Source of the DNA: an uncultured Sutterella sp.
GTDB lineage: Bacteria; Pseudomonadota; Gammaproteobacteria; Burkholderiales; Burkholderiaceae_F
DNA length: 64,000 nucleotides
NCBI GenBank assembly: GCA_900544345.1
Contig: UQUR01000009.1
Span: forward strand, 1-64,000
Direction of reading: 5' to 3'
The position numbers and the translations under genes were made by a program. The notes below the pieces were generated by a model. The model searched no databases. It was not told the origin of the DNA and worked only from the letters and a program-made list of their open reading frames with translations. Positions 17,774 to 26,537 of the stretch are shown piece after piece (position 1 is the stretch's first letter; the number at the start of each line of letters is the position of its first letter).

Positions 17774-19003
17774 TTAAAAAAAGTTCTTGCCCCAAGTGAA
17801 ATAAGACACCACAATAAAAAGCACTGAGAGCGGGATTTGGGCCCAGAGCACGGGCTTTAGAGTTTTAAAGAAATCACTCTTGAAGTAATCAACCGTAATA
17901 GTAAGGCAGAGGTGCGTAGGCGTAATCATTTGGCCTGCAACACCAAAGACCATAGCCACCCCCACTAGATCCAAGTCTCCCATGGACAGCCCTGCCACAA
18001 TCGGCATCATGATAGCGACATGCCCCTGAGAGATACCGGTCAACAGACCAATGATAAAACTCAAGACACCAATGATCACAGGCACGGGCAAAGGTGATGC
18101 CTCAAAAGCCGCCACCAGTTGAGCCAGCACACCTGTTTTATCCAAAAGTGCAATAAAGAGCAAAATGCAAATGACGTTGGCAAACATTTTGTAATCAAGT
18201 GCACCGATAAAAATCTCTTTCACACTCACGTAGCGGTTAAAGGCCATCAGAACCGGAATCATTGCAACCACAACAATGACCATGGAGACAGAAGCCTGAA
18301 GACCGAAGGCCACCATCAAAACGACGTTGGCTATCACAGGCGTTAAGGCTAAAACAAAATCAAGATTATGGCGTTTGGCCTCTTCAGCCGAGACAACTTT
18401 TTCAGTATTCTCGGTTTGCTTTAACCCTCTAACCATCACGATCCAACCTAAAAGGAAAGCCGCAACGGTAAGCCAACCCAGATGCACAATCAGATCACCG
18501 ATTTTGACCCCTGCAATACCACAAGCCAAAATCATGCCCGGCACCAAAGGGCTAGAGAATTCAAAAATATGTCTGAACCAAAAATTAATGGCAGCTTTAT
18601 CTTCAGGCTTGGCTGCAAAACCTTTGGAAGCTTCTTCAACGATGGGAGCCGAAAAACGAGCACCCCCAATTGAAGGCAAAAGTCCTAAAAAAGCCGGCAT
18701 CACCGCCAAGGTAAACCGGCGGCTTGAGAACATCCTAGAAAGTGCCTCCACCATGCCTGCGAGGCATCCACTTTTACGAAGTTCAATTTCCAAACAGATC
18801 ACCAGGTAAAGTGCAAAGACCAAATCGTAATTTCTTGGCAGGCTCAGCATTTGCGTAACTGCTCCCGTGAGCTCTATGACGCTAGGATCAGTGCATAGCC
18901 AGATAAAGAGACCACCCGTCAAAATAGCTATGCCGATCGGTTGGCGACGACGCAACAAAAATAGCGTGATAAGCATCGCAACCGTAATGATGAGGAAGAT
19001 CAT
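17774..19003 (-). CDS. DUF401-family membrane protein
   Basis: A 409-residue polytopic membrane protein with about 11 hydrophobic segments and the DUF401 family pattern, including LGLLPSIGGARFSAPIVEEASK near residue 110 and ISQGHVAIMMPIVAGLS near the C-terminus. The family resembles anion or C4-dicarboxylate permeases (IT superfamily), but no substrate is established. It appears monocistronic. Confidence 0.85.
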   Translation of the reverse strand: MIFLIITVAMLITLFLLRRRQPIGIAILTGGLFIWLCTDPSVIELTGAVTQMLSLPRNYDLVFALYLVICLEIELRKSGCLAGMVEALSRMFSSRRFTLAVMPAFLGLLPSIGGARFSAPIVEEASKGFAAKPEDKAAINFWFRHIFEFSSPLVPGMILACGIAGVKIGDLIVHLGWLTVAAFLLGWIVMVRGLKQTENTEKVVSAEEAKRHNLDFVLALTPVIANVVLMVAFGLQASVSMVIVVVAMIPVLMAFNRYVSVKEIFIGALDYKMFANVICILLFIALLDKTGVLAQLVAAFEASPLPVPVIIGVLSFIIGLLTGISQGHVAIMMPIVAGLSMGDLDLVGVAMVFGVAGQMITPTHLCLTITVDYFKSDFFKTLKPVLWAQIPLSVLFIVVSYFTWGKNFF

Positions 19004-19257
19004 GGTGCTTCTTTCTTACTTAGTGTGACAAATTAGTAAATGCTACTCGTTTTGAAAAAACTCTTAAAATTCTTTATTTGTTATTATTGTTTAAATTCAT
19101 ATAGTTAAATAATTGTTAAGAAGGTATTTCCAATATATTGAGGTACGAAAGAACACATTGTCTCCTGACATAAGCATTTCTATCTAGATTAATAATCTTT
19201 AATTTTTTTAAACCCCTACAATAAATTAAATACAAATTATTTATTAAGGAATCCGAC
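19004..19257. other. AT-rich divergent promoter region
   Basis: This strongly AT-rich stretch lies between the DUF401 gene and the autotransporter gene. It must contain both promoters, but I cannot single out a convincing -35/-10 pair. The composition resembles that of xenogeneic or silenced surface-protein genes. Confidence 0.5.
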
Positions 19258-21870
19258 ATGGCTTTCAAACAATCTTTTATTCAATCGGCCGTGTCAATGG
19301 CCCTTTGTGGTTTAGCTTTTCCTGCTCTTGCAACAGATATCCATTCACTAGACGAATTCGGTGGTTACTTCTTTAATTCCGCTTGGGGAATTCCTGTAGT
19401 TGAAGTCGATGATAAGTTTCAAAATAATGACTTTAATGTAGAGCTCAACGCAAATGAACCTCTCATCGGGCTTCACCTATATGCCGCTTACAGTAACCAA
19501 AAGGGAGTCACTCCCGTAGAAAATAATCGATTAGTTTGGTTAAACGGTCAAATTGGCACGAAAGAACATCCCACAGATGCCTATTTGTACGTTGCTTATG
19601 CTGATGAGGCAGACCTCAGAAACAATCATCTAGAAGTCAGAGATGGAGTGTTTTATCAAAGTCCGAAAGACATCCAAGAGATGCAATCCTTCGGAAAACT
19701 TGTTGCCGCAGGAGCTACGAACGGTGATATGTATGACAATTCCGTCAAAATTACTGGCGGACAGTTTTTCAGCAATTTCGAGGTAACGGCCGCTTATTCC
19801 AATCAGCGCAGTACCCGTTTTCAAACAGCCAAAAATAATAGTGTTCTCATTGAAGGAGCAGATGTTCAATTTTTGCCTTATGAAGAATTTACTCAGGAAA
19901 ATTACAAGGAAGTTGGCGAAGTTGCGGCAGCAGTTTATGGAGCCAATGTGGAATACGGTCAGGCTTTTGACAATAACGTCACAATTAAAAATTTACAGAA
20001 AAGCGCTTTTTCACAGCTTGTAGGCGCCTTTTCCGATAGCGGCAACGCCCAAGGCAATAGTGTAACCATTGAAAATAGCAAATATATTGCTGTGCGATCC
20101 GTATTAGGTGCGCAGTCGGCAAGCTACGATGATGTTGCAGACGTCTCATCCAATAACGTCACAATTGACAATTCTGAACTTTATTTCGGTTATATTGCCA
20201 CGGGTGAAAATAATGCCGGTAGCGTTAGAAACGGCCGTATTGTTATTCGCAATTCCCATTTAAAACCCATTCACTTTTTTACCGGTGAAGACGAAATTTT
20301 GATCGGGAATGTTTCATACATTTCTGGAGGCATTGCTGAGGGTGAAGCTGGCAACTATGAAGTAGCTGGCAACACAATCGAACTCATTGACTCTGCTCTT
20401 GACGTAGAACCTTGGGGACAAGTACAGGTTATCGCTGGCGGCAGTACTTGGACAGGTATTGACGTGCATGACAATACGATAATTTTGAATTCAAGCAGTG
20501 ATGACTTTAATGACTTAGCTTATAGCAAGGTGGATTTTTACGGAGCACGCACCTTCGCCCGCTCTTACAACAACTCGTTGGTCTTGGATCATTGGTCGGG
20601 ATCAGTAGGCTCAGTACAAAATTTCGATACGATCGCCTTCAGAGACTTTAAATGGAAAAGCGGGAAAGTGCTTCTGTACGTTAACGGACAAGCAGACATT
20701 TCTTCCGCAAAATTGGATGTAAACCCGGCAACGATTCGTTTTGATGGAAAACTAGAAAATCACTTCGGAGAAAAAGTCGTTTTAATTAAAACCGCTGGTT
20801 CAATGGAATTTAACCCTTCCTATGACACAGGCATCAGTATTGCGATTCCCTCAAGTCTTACTGAAGATTCAAAAGGCGTAATTGTCAATAATCGAGATGA
20901 CAACAGCGTGGAATTTAAGCTTGAAGGCACAGTCCCCAGCCGTCAGCTTGAGCTTGTTTCCAATAATCGCAACATGGGGCTCTTTTTTGTCAATCACGGC
21001 GCTGAGCTCATTTTGGATAATTTGGACGCTACTCAAACTGAATATCAAAGAGGTCTGAGAACATTTGCCTCCGTTGACGGTGTACATAGTAACTACAGCA
21101 CGCAAGGACACATTGACGTGCACGGATTTACAGCGGCTGCAGGCGTTGCCAACACTATGTTGCTAAACGGCACTCCCCTACTTTTAAATCTTTTTGTTGA
21201 AACCGGCGAAGGCGACTACACAGAAAAAATGTCTTACTTGGGACTTCAAAGGCGCTTTAGCGGTGATGTGCGTTATTACGGCGCAGGACTATCGGCTCGT
21301 CTGCAAAATGATGAGGGATGGTATGCTGAAGGTTCCTTAAGAGCTGGGAAAATCAAAGCACAAGTCAAACGTGGTCTCATTGACGGCGACGGGCTCGCGC
21401 ACGGCTATGACATCAAAAGCGACTACTGGGGAGCGCACATTGGTTTTGGGCACGTCTCAGAATGGGGTGAAGGTAATAAGCTTGACCTGTTTGCGAAGTA
21501 TTTCTATACCTATCTTCCCAGCGACTCAGCTGACATTGATGCCGATGGCGTAACTAACCGCTTTAACTTTGACAGTGTCTCAAGTTCTCGCGTGCGAGTG
21601 GGCGGCAGAGTGTATTTCCCGCTTCAGAAGGGGCTTTGGACCTATACGGGGCTTGCCTATCAGTATGACTTCACGCCTGAGGTTTCGATAGACGTTAACG
21701 GAGAAAAAATTGCCAATGGAGCTAGCATGCGAGGTTCAATGGGAATCGGCTCATTAGGACTGCGCTACCAGTCTGAGGACTCTCCGTGGATCGCTGACTT
21801 AAAAGTGAGAGGTTACGTTGGTCAACGAGAAGGTGTAAGCGGAAAACTTCAAGTTCAATACCGCTTCTAA
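19258..21870 (+). CDS. Autotransporter (type Va) surface protein
   Basis: An 870-residue protein with a Sec signal peptide (MAFKQSFIQSAV..., cleavage probably after FPALA). The passenger, about residues 27-590, is built of irregular repeats containing NNSVxI/NNVTI, which look like turns of a right-handed beta-helix. The C-terminal domain, from about residue 600, alternates aromatic and charged strands (GDVRYYGAGLSARL, GWYAEGSLRAGK, YDFTPEVSIDVNGE) and ends in VQYRF, the outer-membrane barrel signature. It is probably displayed or released at the cell surface. The adhesive or enzymatic role is unknown. A ribosome site AAGGA precedes the ATG. Confidence 0.88.
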   Translation: MAFKQSFIQSAVSMALCGLAFPALATDIHSLDEFGGYFFNSAWGIPVVEVDDKFQNNDFNVELNANEPLIGLHLYAAYSNQKGVTPVENNRLVWLNGQIGTKEHPTDAYLYVAYADEADLRNNHLEVRDGVFYQSPKDIQEMQSFGKLVAAGATNGDMYDNSVKITGGQFFSNFEVTAAYSNQRSTRFQTAKNNSVLIEGADVQFLPYEEFTQENYKEVGEVAAAVYGANVEYGQAFDNNVTIKNLQKSAFSQLVGAFSDSGNAQGNSVTIENSKYIAVRSVLGAQSASYDDVADVSSNNVTIDNSELYFGYIATGENNAGSVRNGRIVIRNSHLKPIHFFTGEDEILIGNVSYISGGIAEGEAGNYEVAGNTIELIDSALDVEPWGQVQVIAGGSTWTGIDVHDNTIILNSSSDDFNDLAYSKVDFYGARTFARSYNNSLVLDHWSGSVGSVQNFDTIAFRDFKWKSGKVLLYVNGQADISSAKLDVNPATIRFDGKLENHFGEKVVLIKTAGSMEFNPSYDTGISIAIPSSLTEDSKGVIVNNRDDNSVEFKLEGTVPSRQLELVSNNRNMGLFFVNHGAELILDNLDATQTEYQRGLRTFASVDGVHSNYSTQGHIDVHGFTAAAGVANTMLLNGTPLLLNLFVETGEGDYTEKMSYLGLQRRFSGDVRYYGAGLSARLQNDEGWYAEGSLRAGKIKAQVKRGLIDGDGLAHGYDIKSDYWGAHIGFGHVSEWGEGNKLDLFAKYFYTYLPSDSADIDADGVTNRFNFDSVSSSRVRVGGRVYFPLQKGLWTYTGLAYQYDFTPEVSIDVNGEKIANGASMRGSMGIGSLGLRYQSEDSPWIADLKVRGYVGQREGVSGKLQVQYRF

Positions 21871-21880
21871 AATAAAATTT

Positions 21881-21901
21881 GCGCCCCGATTTTCGGGGCG
21901 C
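21881..21901 (+). terminator. Terminator after the autotransporter gene
   Basis: GCGCCCCGA and TCGGGGCGC form a nine-base-pair GC-rich stem with a three-base loop, 10 bases after the stop codon. It is followed by a short T-rich stretch. Confidence 0.75.
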
Positions 21902-21913
21902 ATTCTTTGCCAG

Positions 21914-22381
21914 TTAAACAATGATATTCATGACAGCTAAGGCGGCAAAAGCCAACACAATCGGAATCAACATAATGACGTAGAGCATCTGATCTTTGAT
22001 GCCGATCACACCTAAACAACGTCCCATATACTGAAGTTGACCGCCCATGATAAATATGGAAGGCAAAATGATCGCAGCATCATGACCGTCCATAATGCCC
22101 TGACTCATGAAAGCAAGCAACACACCAATGCCGCCACCGCTAGAAAGCCATGCACTCATCAAAACCATTGCACTTTCACCCGGTAGTCCGAACAAAGACA
22201 TAATAGGTTCAAAAGCCATTCCGATGTAATTGAGTAGTCCTGTAACATTGAGCACTTTAATCAAAACAAACGCCATTACCAAGTTAGGCAGCATGGATTT
22301 TGTTGCTAATTCCCAGCCTTGTCGGGCACCTGTTACAAACACTTCGGTCATCAGGGGTTTTTGTGTGGTTGAAGCTGTCAT
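21914..22381 (-). CDS. yjiG: YjiG-family membrane protein
   Basis: A 155-residue protein with four to five membrane segments and the Gate/nucleoside-recognition pattern (AWLSSGGGIGVLLAFMSQGIMDGHDAAIILPSIFIMGGQLQYMGRCLGV). It matches YjiG in length and pattern. It follows yjiH by two bases. The YjiG/YjiH pair resembles sporulation SpmB/SpmA and is thought to be a split transporter; in E. coli it lies beside an isoaspartyl dipeptidase. The substrate is unknown. Confidence 0.82.
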   Translation of the reverse strand: MTASTTQKPLMTEVFVTGARQGWELATKSMLPNLVMAFVLIKVLNVTGLLNYIGMAFEPIMSLFGLPGESAMVLMSAWLSSGGGIGVLLAFMSQGIMDGHDAAIILPSIFIMGGQLQYMGRCLGVIGIKDQMLYVIMLIPIVLAFAALAVMNIIV

Positions 22382-22383
22382 GA

Positions 22384-23142
22384 TTAATTCCTTTCAATAC
22401 TGATTGTTACAGGGCTCACTGTGGCAGATGATTCACTTCTTTTTTCCCGAAGAGCCATACGGGCTTGAATAAGACGCATAATGTTGGCACCGATCACTTT
22501 GGCAACCAAAAGAACTGCAAGACCAGTTCCCATAGAAAGCGGAACAGCACCTGTGCCGTCAGGATTGGTAAAAGCCAACACTGCAGCACTGAATGTGACG
22601 AAGTTTGTAATCGGGGCGCAAGCAACCATCTGGAAAGCAGAAAAATTATTGATTTCTTTGTAGTTGAGCGCTCCTGAATCTTTTAGCTGGCGCGTTAAAG
22701 CTGCTCCGCCATCGGTCGATTGCAAACAAGCGATTAGAGCAAGTGTTGCAGTACCCGGGACACCAATCAGAAAACGAAGGACCGGTGACAAAAGCTGTTT
22801 TGCAGCACGCAGTGCGCCGTAATGTTCAAACACTGAAATCATGCCCATTGCAAGCATCACACCCGGCACAATCATAGAAATCGCCATCATGAAGCCGTCA
22901 ATGGCACCGGAACCTCCGACACCGCGCATGGTAGTCAATGTCGTTGCAATGCCTTCTTCCGTTTGAGCGACCTTACCGACTACTTTACCTGCACTACCCA
23001 TTAAGGTCGTGAAATCCAAAAAACTCCAAAAGTAAGCACTACCTGCTGCTACTCCAGAGAAGAAAATAATGGCTAAAAAGAGCGATATGTAACAACCTAT
23101 TGTCACTTTTTCATCATGATTTGGGAGATTCTTATTTGACAT
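22384..23142 (-). CDS. yjiH: YjiH-family membrane protein
   Basis: A 252-residue polytopic membrane protein with the nucleoside-recognition Gate domain (FMMAISMIVPGVMLAMGMISVFEHYGALR, CLQSTDGGAALTRQLKDSG). It is immediately upstream of yjiG and probably forms one transporter with it. The start is supported by AAAGGA upstream. Confidence 0.8.
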   Translation of the reverse strand: MSNKNLPNHDEKVTIGCYISLFLAIIFFSGVAAGSAYFWSFLDFTTLMGSAGKVVGKVAQTEEGIATTLTTMRGVGGSGAIDGFMMAISMIVPGVMLAMGMISVFEHYGALRAAKQLLSPVLRFLIGVPGTATLALIACLQSTDGGAALTRQLKDSGALNYKEINNFSAFQMVACAPITNFVTFSAAVLAFTNPDGTGAVPLSMGTGLAVLLVAKVIGANIMRLIQARMALREKRSESSATVSPVTISIERN

Positions 23143-23990
23143 ACCATTTATCCTTTAAAAAAATCAAAAAGCGTTCAATCAAAAATATTGCTATCAATAA
23201 AACGGCGGGCCGATCTGTCTCTTCTTGAGAATGAGGCAAGCTCTGGAAGTGACTATGCAGAAGTAGGCCTTTGTTAGGCGCAAGGCATCAATGTGGCAAC
23301 GTGAACTTTTCTTTTCAGCTTTTGTTCGATTTAACGGCTTCATAGCAACTTCCTAATAATTTTGTTTTGAATGAGGCCAAATACACTTTGACTGTGATAG
23401 ATAGATTTTCAGTAAGGGTGTTTAGGCCATTGAGATGGTTTCTTAAAAGAAACCGGTCAATTTTTAGCAATATCGATAGCTAAAAACGACAAACACAGGA
23501 AGCGGGAAACGAGAAAATCGTTCCCCGATGCTAAAGCTGAAAAAAATAGCCTTGCGAGAAACACTCGAAAGGCTGATGGGCTTAACGGAAGAGATCGCAC
23601 AAGAAGACTGGCAAGCTGTGCCTGCCAATTCTTCATGAAGTGTATCTAAACGCTTACTGTCGAGCATTTTAGAAGCGATCCCATTTAAAAATTAAGGAGT
23701 TGCATTGATTTTCACTCGAAAAGAGGCCTTAAGCAATGAGTAGTTCTGCTTATTTTGAGACTTCTCTACGACAAATATCCTAGAAATTAATTTCTTGCTT
23801 GCTCTCTAACAGAACTACTTTTGAGTGACTAAGATCGATAGTGCCAAACTGTACCTATGAGCTAAAAAGTTCAACCGATCGCTTTTGCGTACGCTCGGCA
23901 GAGAATCAAAGAGAGTAATAGAAACCATTAGAGACTAAGAGAAATACTTTAATCTCCAGTAATTGCAGTGGTTGCTTGATACTTAAAGAG
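23143..23990. other. Long stretch without a convincing gene
   Basis: Nearly 850 bases between yjiH and the terminator at the prophage edge. A 49-residue minus-strand frame (23194-23343) begins MKPLNRTKAEKK behind GGAAG. A 36-residue plus-strand frame at 23528 begins MLKLKKIALRET. Both are short and unrecognised. The region looks like degenerate sequence, perhaps left by earlier insertions next to the tRNA integration site. Confidence 0.4.
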
Positions 23991-24023
23991 AAAGCCTGAG
24001 AATCACTGAGACTCTCAGGCTTT
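23991..24023 (-). terminator. Bidirectional terminator, probably the displaced tRNA-Leu terminator
   Basis: AAAGCCTGAGA and TCTCAGGCTTT form an 11-base-pair stem with an 11-base loop. Removing the prophage would place it immediately after the CCA end of tRNA-Leu in the right orientation. It is therefore probably the original terminator of the tRNA-Gly/tRNA-Leu transcript. Confidence 0.7.
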
Positions 24024-24029
24024 AGCTTT

Positions 24030-24046
24030 TTGGTGGCGGGACGGGA
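24030..24046. other. Candidate distal att site (degenerate tRNA-Leu 3' end)
   Basis: TTGGTGGCGGGACGGGA resembles TGGTGGCCGAGACGGGA at 61727-61743, the 3' end of tRNA-Leu read on the plus strand. The match is imperfect (a gap and a substitution near GCCGAG). That fits a hybrid site in which the phage core differs from the bacterial core outside the crossover. It marks the left end of the prophage with moderate confidence. Confidence 0.5.
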
Positions 24047-24088
24047 TTTAATAACCTTAAAAACAGGGCAACAAAATGCAGTTATAAA

Positions 24089-24113
24089 TTTTGGGCCATT
24101 ATCAGAGCCATTA
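24089..24113 (-). repeat. Left integrase arm-type repeat
   Basis: This 25-base element begins TTTTGGGCCATTAT. It is the reverse complement of 61509-61533 at 23 of 25 positions. A further 14-base direct copy lies at 61559-61572. Inverted copies just inside both prophage ends suggest integrase arm-binding sites. Confidence 0.65.
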
Positions 24114-24155
24114 TTATCCCGACCTCTAATCCGTCGCTATTTATCAAAGTTTTCT

Positions 24156-24377
24156 CTATTTTACAGGATCATTGGTGCATTGCTTCAAGGTACGAGTCAG
24201 CTTTTCGGAGTAGCTGCTCACCTCTGATCGCCAATTCTGCAAGTCGATCTCGTTGATTACGGCAGGTTGCCAAGTCTGTATTGGCACTACGGAATTTTGC
24301 GAGCTGGCGCAACCGCTCATCATAAGCACTGCGCTCATCATCATGAGCGGCAATAAGATTTTGCATCTTCTGCTCAT
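24156..24377 (-). CDS. Rz1-like outer-membrane spanin lipoprotein
   Basis: A 73-residue frame nested out of phase within the Rz gene. It encodes MSRRCKILLPLMMMSAVLMMSGC followed by ASS, a signal peptide with a lipobox-like MSGC, and then a short proline-poor mature part of about 50 residues. Rz1 proteins pair with inner-membrane Rz to fuse the two membranes at lysis. It ends 13 bases beyond the Rz stop. The nested layout is diagnostic for spanins, so I am confident despite the small size. Confidence 0.8.
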   Translation of the reverse strand: MSRRCKILLPLMMMSAVLMMSGCASSQNSVVPIQTWQPAVINEIDLQNWRSEVSSYSEKLTRTLKQCTNDPVK

Positions 24378-24546
24378 AAACGTTCTTTACCTCATTTTGT
24401 GCATCAATAATTGCTTGAGCTTGCTCTAGACGAAGAGTCTGCAACGCAAGTTCCCCTTCTGTTTCTGCTTTGTTGTACCCAATCCGATAACACCCGAAAG
24501 CAAAAAACACTATCAACAAAAACATTCCCAATGTTTTCAATGACAT
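24169..24546 (-). CDS. Rz-like inner-membrane spanin
   Basis: A 125-residue protein with one N-terminal transmembrane helix (residues ~5-21) and a long periplasmic coiled coil rich in glutamate, glutamine and alanine (ALQTLRLEQAQAIIDAQNEVKNVYEQKMQ). It is the inner-membrane partner in the third step of lysis. It follows the lysozyme gene by four bases, and the Rz1 frame is embedded in its 3' part. Confidence 0.85.
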   Translation of the reverse strand: MSLKTLGMFLLIVFFAFGCYRIGYNKAETEGELALQTLRLEQAQAIIDAQNEVKNVYEQKMQNLIAAHDDERSAYDERLRQLAKFRSANTDLATCRNQRDRLAELAIRGEQLLRKADSYLEAMHQ

Positions 24547-24550
24547 TTTC

Positions 24551-24997
24551 TTAACTCAGGAAAAGTACATACTCAGCTTTTCGCCGATTGAATAGACCGT
24601 CAATTCGTTTACCACCTGCATAACAAAAATCAAGGAACTCTGTAGCAGCTGCCTCTGTATCTCCAGCATTTAATTTACGCAGTAATGCTGAACGAGATAC
24701 TGCTGTGACACCGACATTAAACGCCAAAGAGGTTAACGCTATGAATTCATTTTCTGTTACGGGAACATTGATATAGTGAGATAACTGATTCACATGGCTT
24801 TGAATGTCTTCAATCAACCACTGTTGAGCCTGTTCTTCGGAACAGGTATCACCAAGCTGCACTTCTTTTGTGTGTCCATAGCCAATTGTCCAAATACCAG
24901 CTGAACAACGATACGCCGTCAAGCGTTTACCTTCCCACGATGCGATAAACTGCGCTGCTATCGCAGGATCATAACTACCATAAGGTTGTACTTTCAT
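24551..24997 (-). CDS. Phage endolysin, GH24 lysozyme
   Basis: A 148-residue T4/P21-type muramidase. The catalytic triad follows the E-8aa-(D/C)-5aa-T rule with Glu22, Cys31 and Thr37 in WEGKRLTAYRCSAGIWTIGYGHT-like sequence, so cysteine takes the place of the usual aspartate. The rest of the fold is typical (ALTSLAFNVG, RRKAEYVLFL). The start at ATG 24997 follows GGAG at good spacing. There is no signal-anchor helix, so release needs the upstream holin. It overlaps the holin stop region and precedes Rz. Confidence 0.92.
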   Translation of the reverse strand: MKVQPYGSYDPAIAAQFIASWEGKRLTAYRCSAGIWTIGYGHTKEVQLGDTCSEEQAQQWLIEDIQSHVNQLSHYINVPVTENEFIALTSLAFNVGVTAVSRSALLRKLNAGDTEAAATEFLDFCYAGGKRIDGLFNRRKAEYVLFLS

Positions 24998-24999
24998 GA

Positions 25000-25485
25000 T
25001 CACTCCTTTTTTGTAAGCTTAATTGGCAAAGTACGTGAAGCCTTTTCTTCAAGATATTGATTAATTGCATATAGGATATATCTCAAAATCGGAGGAACAA
25101 CACTGCCTAAGCCCGCCCTTTCAAGGTTTTTAATAATGGATCCGAACTCCCCTGCTGTATAGGCAGTCAACACCACTGACTGGACGAAATAAAAACCAAT
25201 TAAATCGTGGAGAGCTGCATCTAAACCATGCGCAAGGGCAATAATGCTAAACATTGTCATCTTCCGGAGAACTCCCCAGAACAATCGTTGCCCGGACCAA
25301 CTATGATTTTTTATTGCGGCCAACCAAGCAGTCAGAAAATCACAAGCAACAAAAATTGCTAACCACAACATCAGAGGAGCAATATTTCCAAAAGCAAACG
25401 AGAATGCCGCTCCTATTGCACCTCCTAGCGCCATCAACGCCCGCTCCGCTCCTTGAGGCAAAAGGCTTAACATCGTATTAACCAT
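25000..25485 (-). CDS. Phage holin (Phage_holin_4_1 type)
   Basis: A 161-residue protein with about three to four hydrophobic segments. It has the pattern MLWLAIFVACDFLTAWLAAIKNHSWSGQRLFWGVLRKM, which is typical of the TcdE/phage_holin_4 family. These holins open the inner membrane so that the endolysin can reach the wall. I start at ATG 25485; an in-frame TTG at 25497 is possible. It is first in the lysis cassette, just after a strong hairpin terminator. Confidence 0.88.
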   Translation of the reverse strand: MVNTMLSLLPQGAERALMALGGAIGAAFSFAFGNIAPLMLWLAIFVACDFLTAWLAAIKNHSWSGQRLFWGVLRKMTMFSIIALAHGLDAALHDLIGFYFVQSVVLTAYTAGEFGSIIKNLERAGLGSVVPPILRYILYAINQYLEEKASRTLPIKLTKKE

Positions 25486-25498
25486 TTCTACCACCAAT

Positions 25499-25527
25499 AA
25501 AAAAGGGAACTAGTTTTCCTAGTTCCC
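25499..25527 (-). terminator. Strong terminator between radical SAM cassette and holin
   Basis: GGGAACTAG and CTAGTTCCC form a nine-base-pair stem with a five-base loop. On the minus strand it is followed by six T residues. It lies 20 bases after the last radical SAM gene and would stop or reduce read-through into lysis unless antitermination acts. Confidence 0.85.
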
Positions 25528-25547
25528 CTTAAATTAGAACAATCTTT

Positions 25548-26537
25548 TTATTTAAAAAGTGATTCAAATCTTTCTTTGAATCCATACTTTTCAATCAATT
25601 TAACGATGATTGGGATCATTGTTCGATTAACATAACAGTCCAAATCAGTTACAGAAGCTACACAAGAGCAACGGCATATCTCCCAATGCTCACACGTCTT
25701 ACACTTCTGTGGGATGAAACTATCCATTAATTCCAGACTAGGCATATTGTCGATGGTCCCGATAACGTTTGTACCATATGGGCATTGCATGATCGTTCCA
25801 TCAAGATTCACACTAGTGAGAATTTCATTGCAACAAGCTGTGCCATGTTTGATTTTGCTTTTTACATACCATCTTGCCGCTAGGTGCTTAATAACACTAT
25901 CGTCAATCTCTCCGACCGACCAACAGTAGAATGCTTGATCCAATTGTCGCGTCGCTTGCTCAATGAAGCGATCTGCCACTTCACGAGTAAACTCTGCATT
26001 GGGCGCTTCCTTTGTTTGATGAATCCAGTTAATCTTTAAAAAGTCTGTATCGACCCAGCATTTCAAATTGTTGTCCTCAACAACTCCCTTCATATCTTTA
26101 GCGAAATCCCGGAAAGAAAAATTAGGATCACTAAAAATAGTACAAGTGCTCAATCCTCTTTTTAATCGATTAACATTGGACCATTGTATCGGTACAGCCA
26201 AATCTCGCCCGCCACATCGACCATCATAGGAAATGGCATACATGACGTTGTAATCATTAAAAAATTCTGCGATTTCTGGAGTCAAAAGGGTTCCATTACT
26301 CATCATACGATAAACTGCATCGTGGCCAAGTTCCGTCATGATGCGCTTGATGGTGTCAAAATACATCAGCGGCTCACCGCCACTGAATGTTATTCTCTTA
26401 AACCCCTGCTCTTTGATCCACTGAACCAAGCGGGGGTGTTCCGTAAAGCTTTTTTGGACTTGATGGCAATGCGGGCAAGATAAATTACAAGCCGTCCCCA
26501 GCTTCAACAGCAAGCGTTTGGGCAGTTCTTTTTGCAT
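25548..26537 (-). CDS. Radical SAM/SPASM protein 3 of phage cassette
   Basis: A 329-residue radical SAM enzyme. The 4Fe-4S cluster motif is TACNLSCPHC (Cys17, Cys21, Cys24), followed by the SAM-binding FSGGEPL. The C-terminal SPASM-like region has further cysteines (GTACCNEILTSVNLDG, MQCPYG, then CKTCEHWEICRCSC and DLDC) for auxiliary clusters. SPASM proteins typically modify peptides by thioether, C-C or epimerisation chemistry. I start at ATG 26537, with AAGGA upstream, rather than the ATG 20 codons earlier. The start overlaps the 257-residue unknown gene by 53 bases. It is the last gene of the cassette. Confidence 0.9.
   Translation of the reverse strand: MQKELPKRLLLKLGTACNLSCPHCHQVQKSFTEHPRLVQWIKEQGFKRITFSGGEPLMYFDTIKRIMTELGHDAVYRMMSNGTLLTPEIAEFFNDYNVMYAISYDGRCGGRDLAVPIQWSNVNRLKRGLSTCTIFSDPNFSFRDFAKDMKGVVEDNNLKCWVDTDFLKINWIHQTKEAPNAEFTREVADRFIEQATRQLDQAFYCWSVGEIDDSVIKHLAARWYVKSKIKHGTACCNEILTSVNLDGTIMQCPYGTNVIGTIDNMPSLELMDSFIPQKCKTCEHWEICRCSCVASVTDLDCYVNRTMIPIIVKLIEKYGFKERFESLFK

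Noticed and set aside
24090..24102. TTTTGGGCCATTAT as the att core
   Set aside because: It occurs as a direct repeat at both ends, but a longer inverted copy is also present, which fits arm sites; the tRNA 3' end and displaced terminator are better core evidence.
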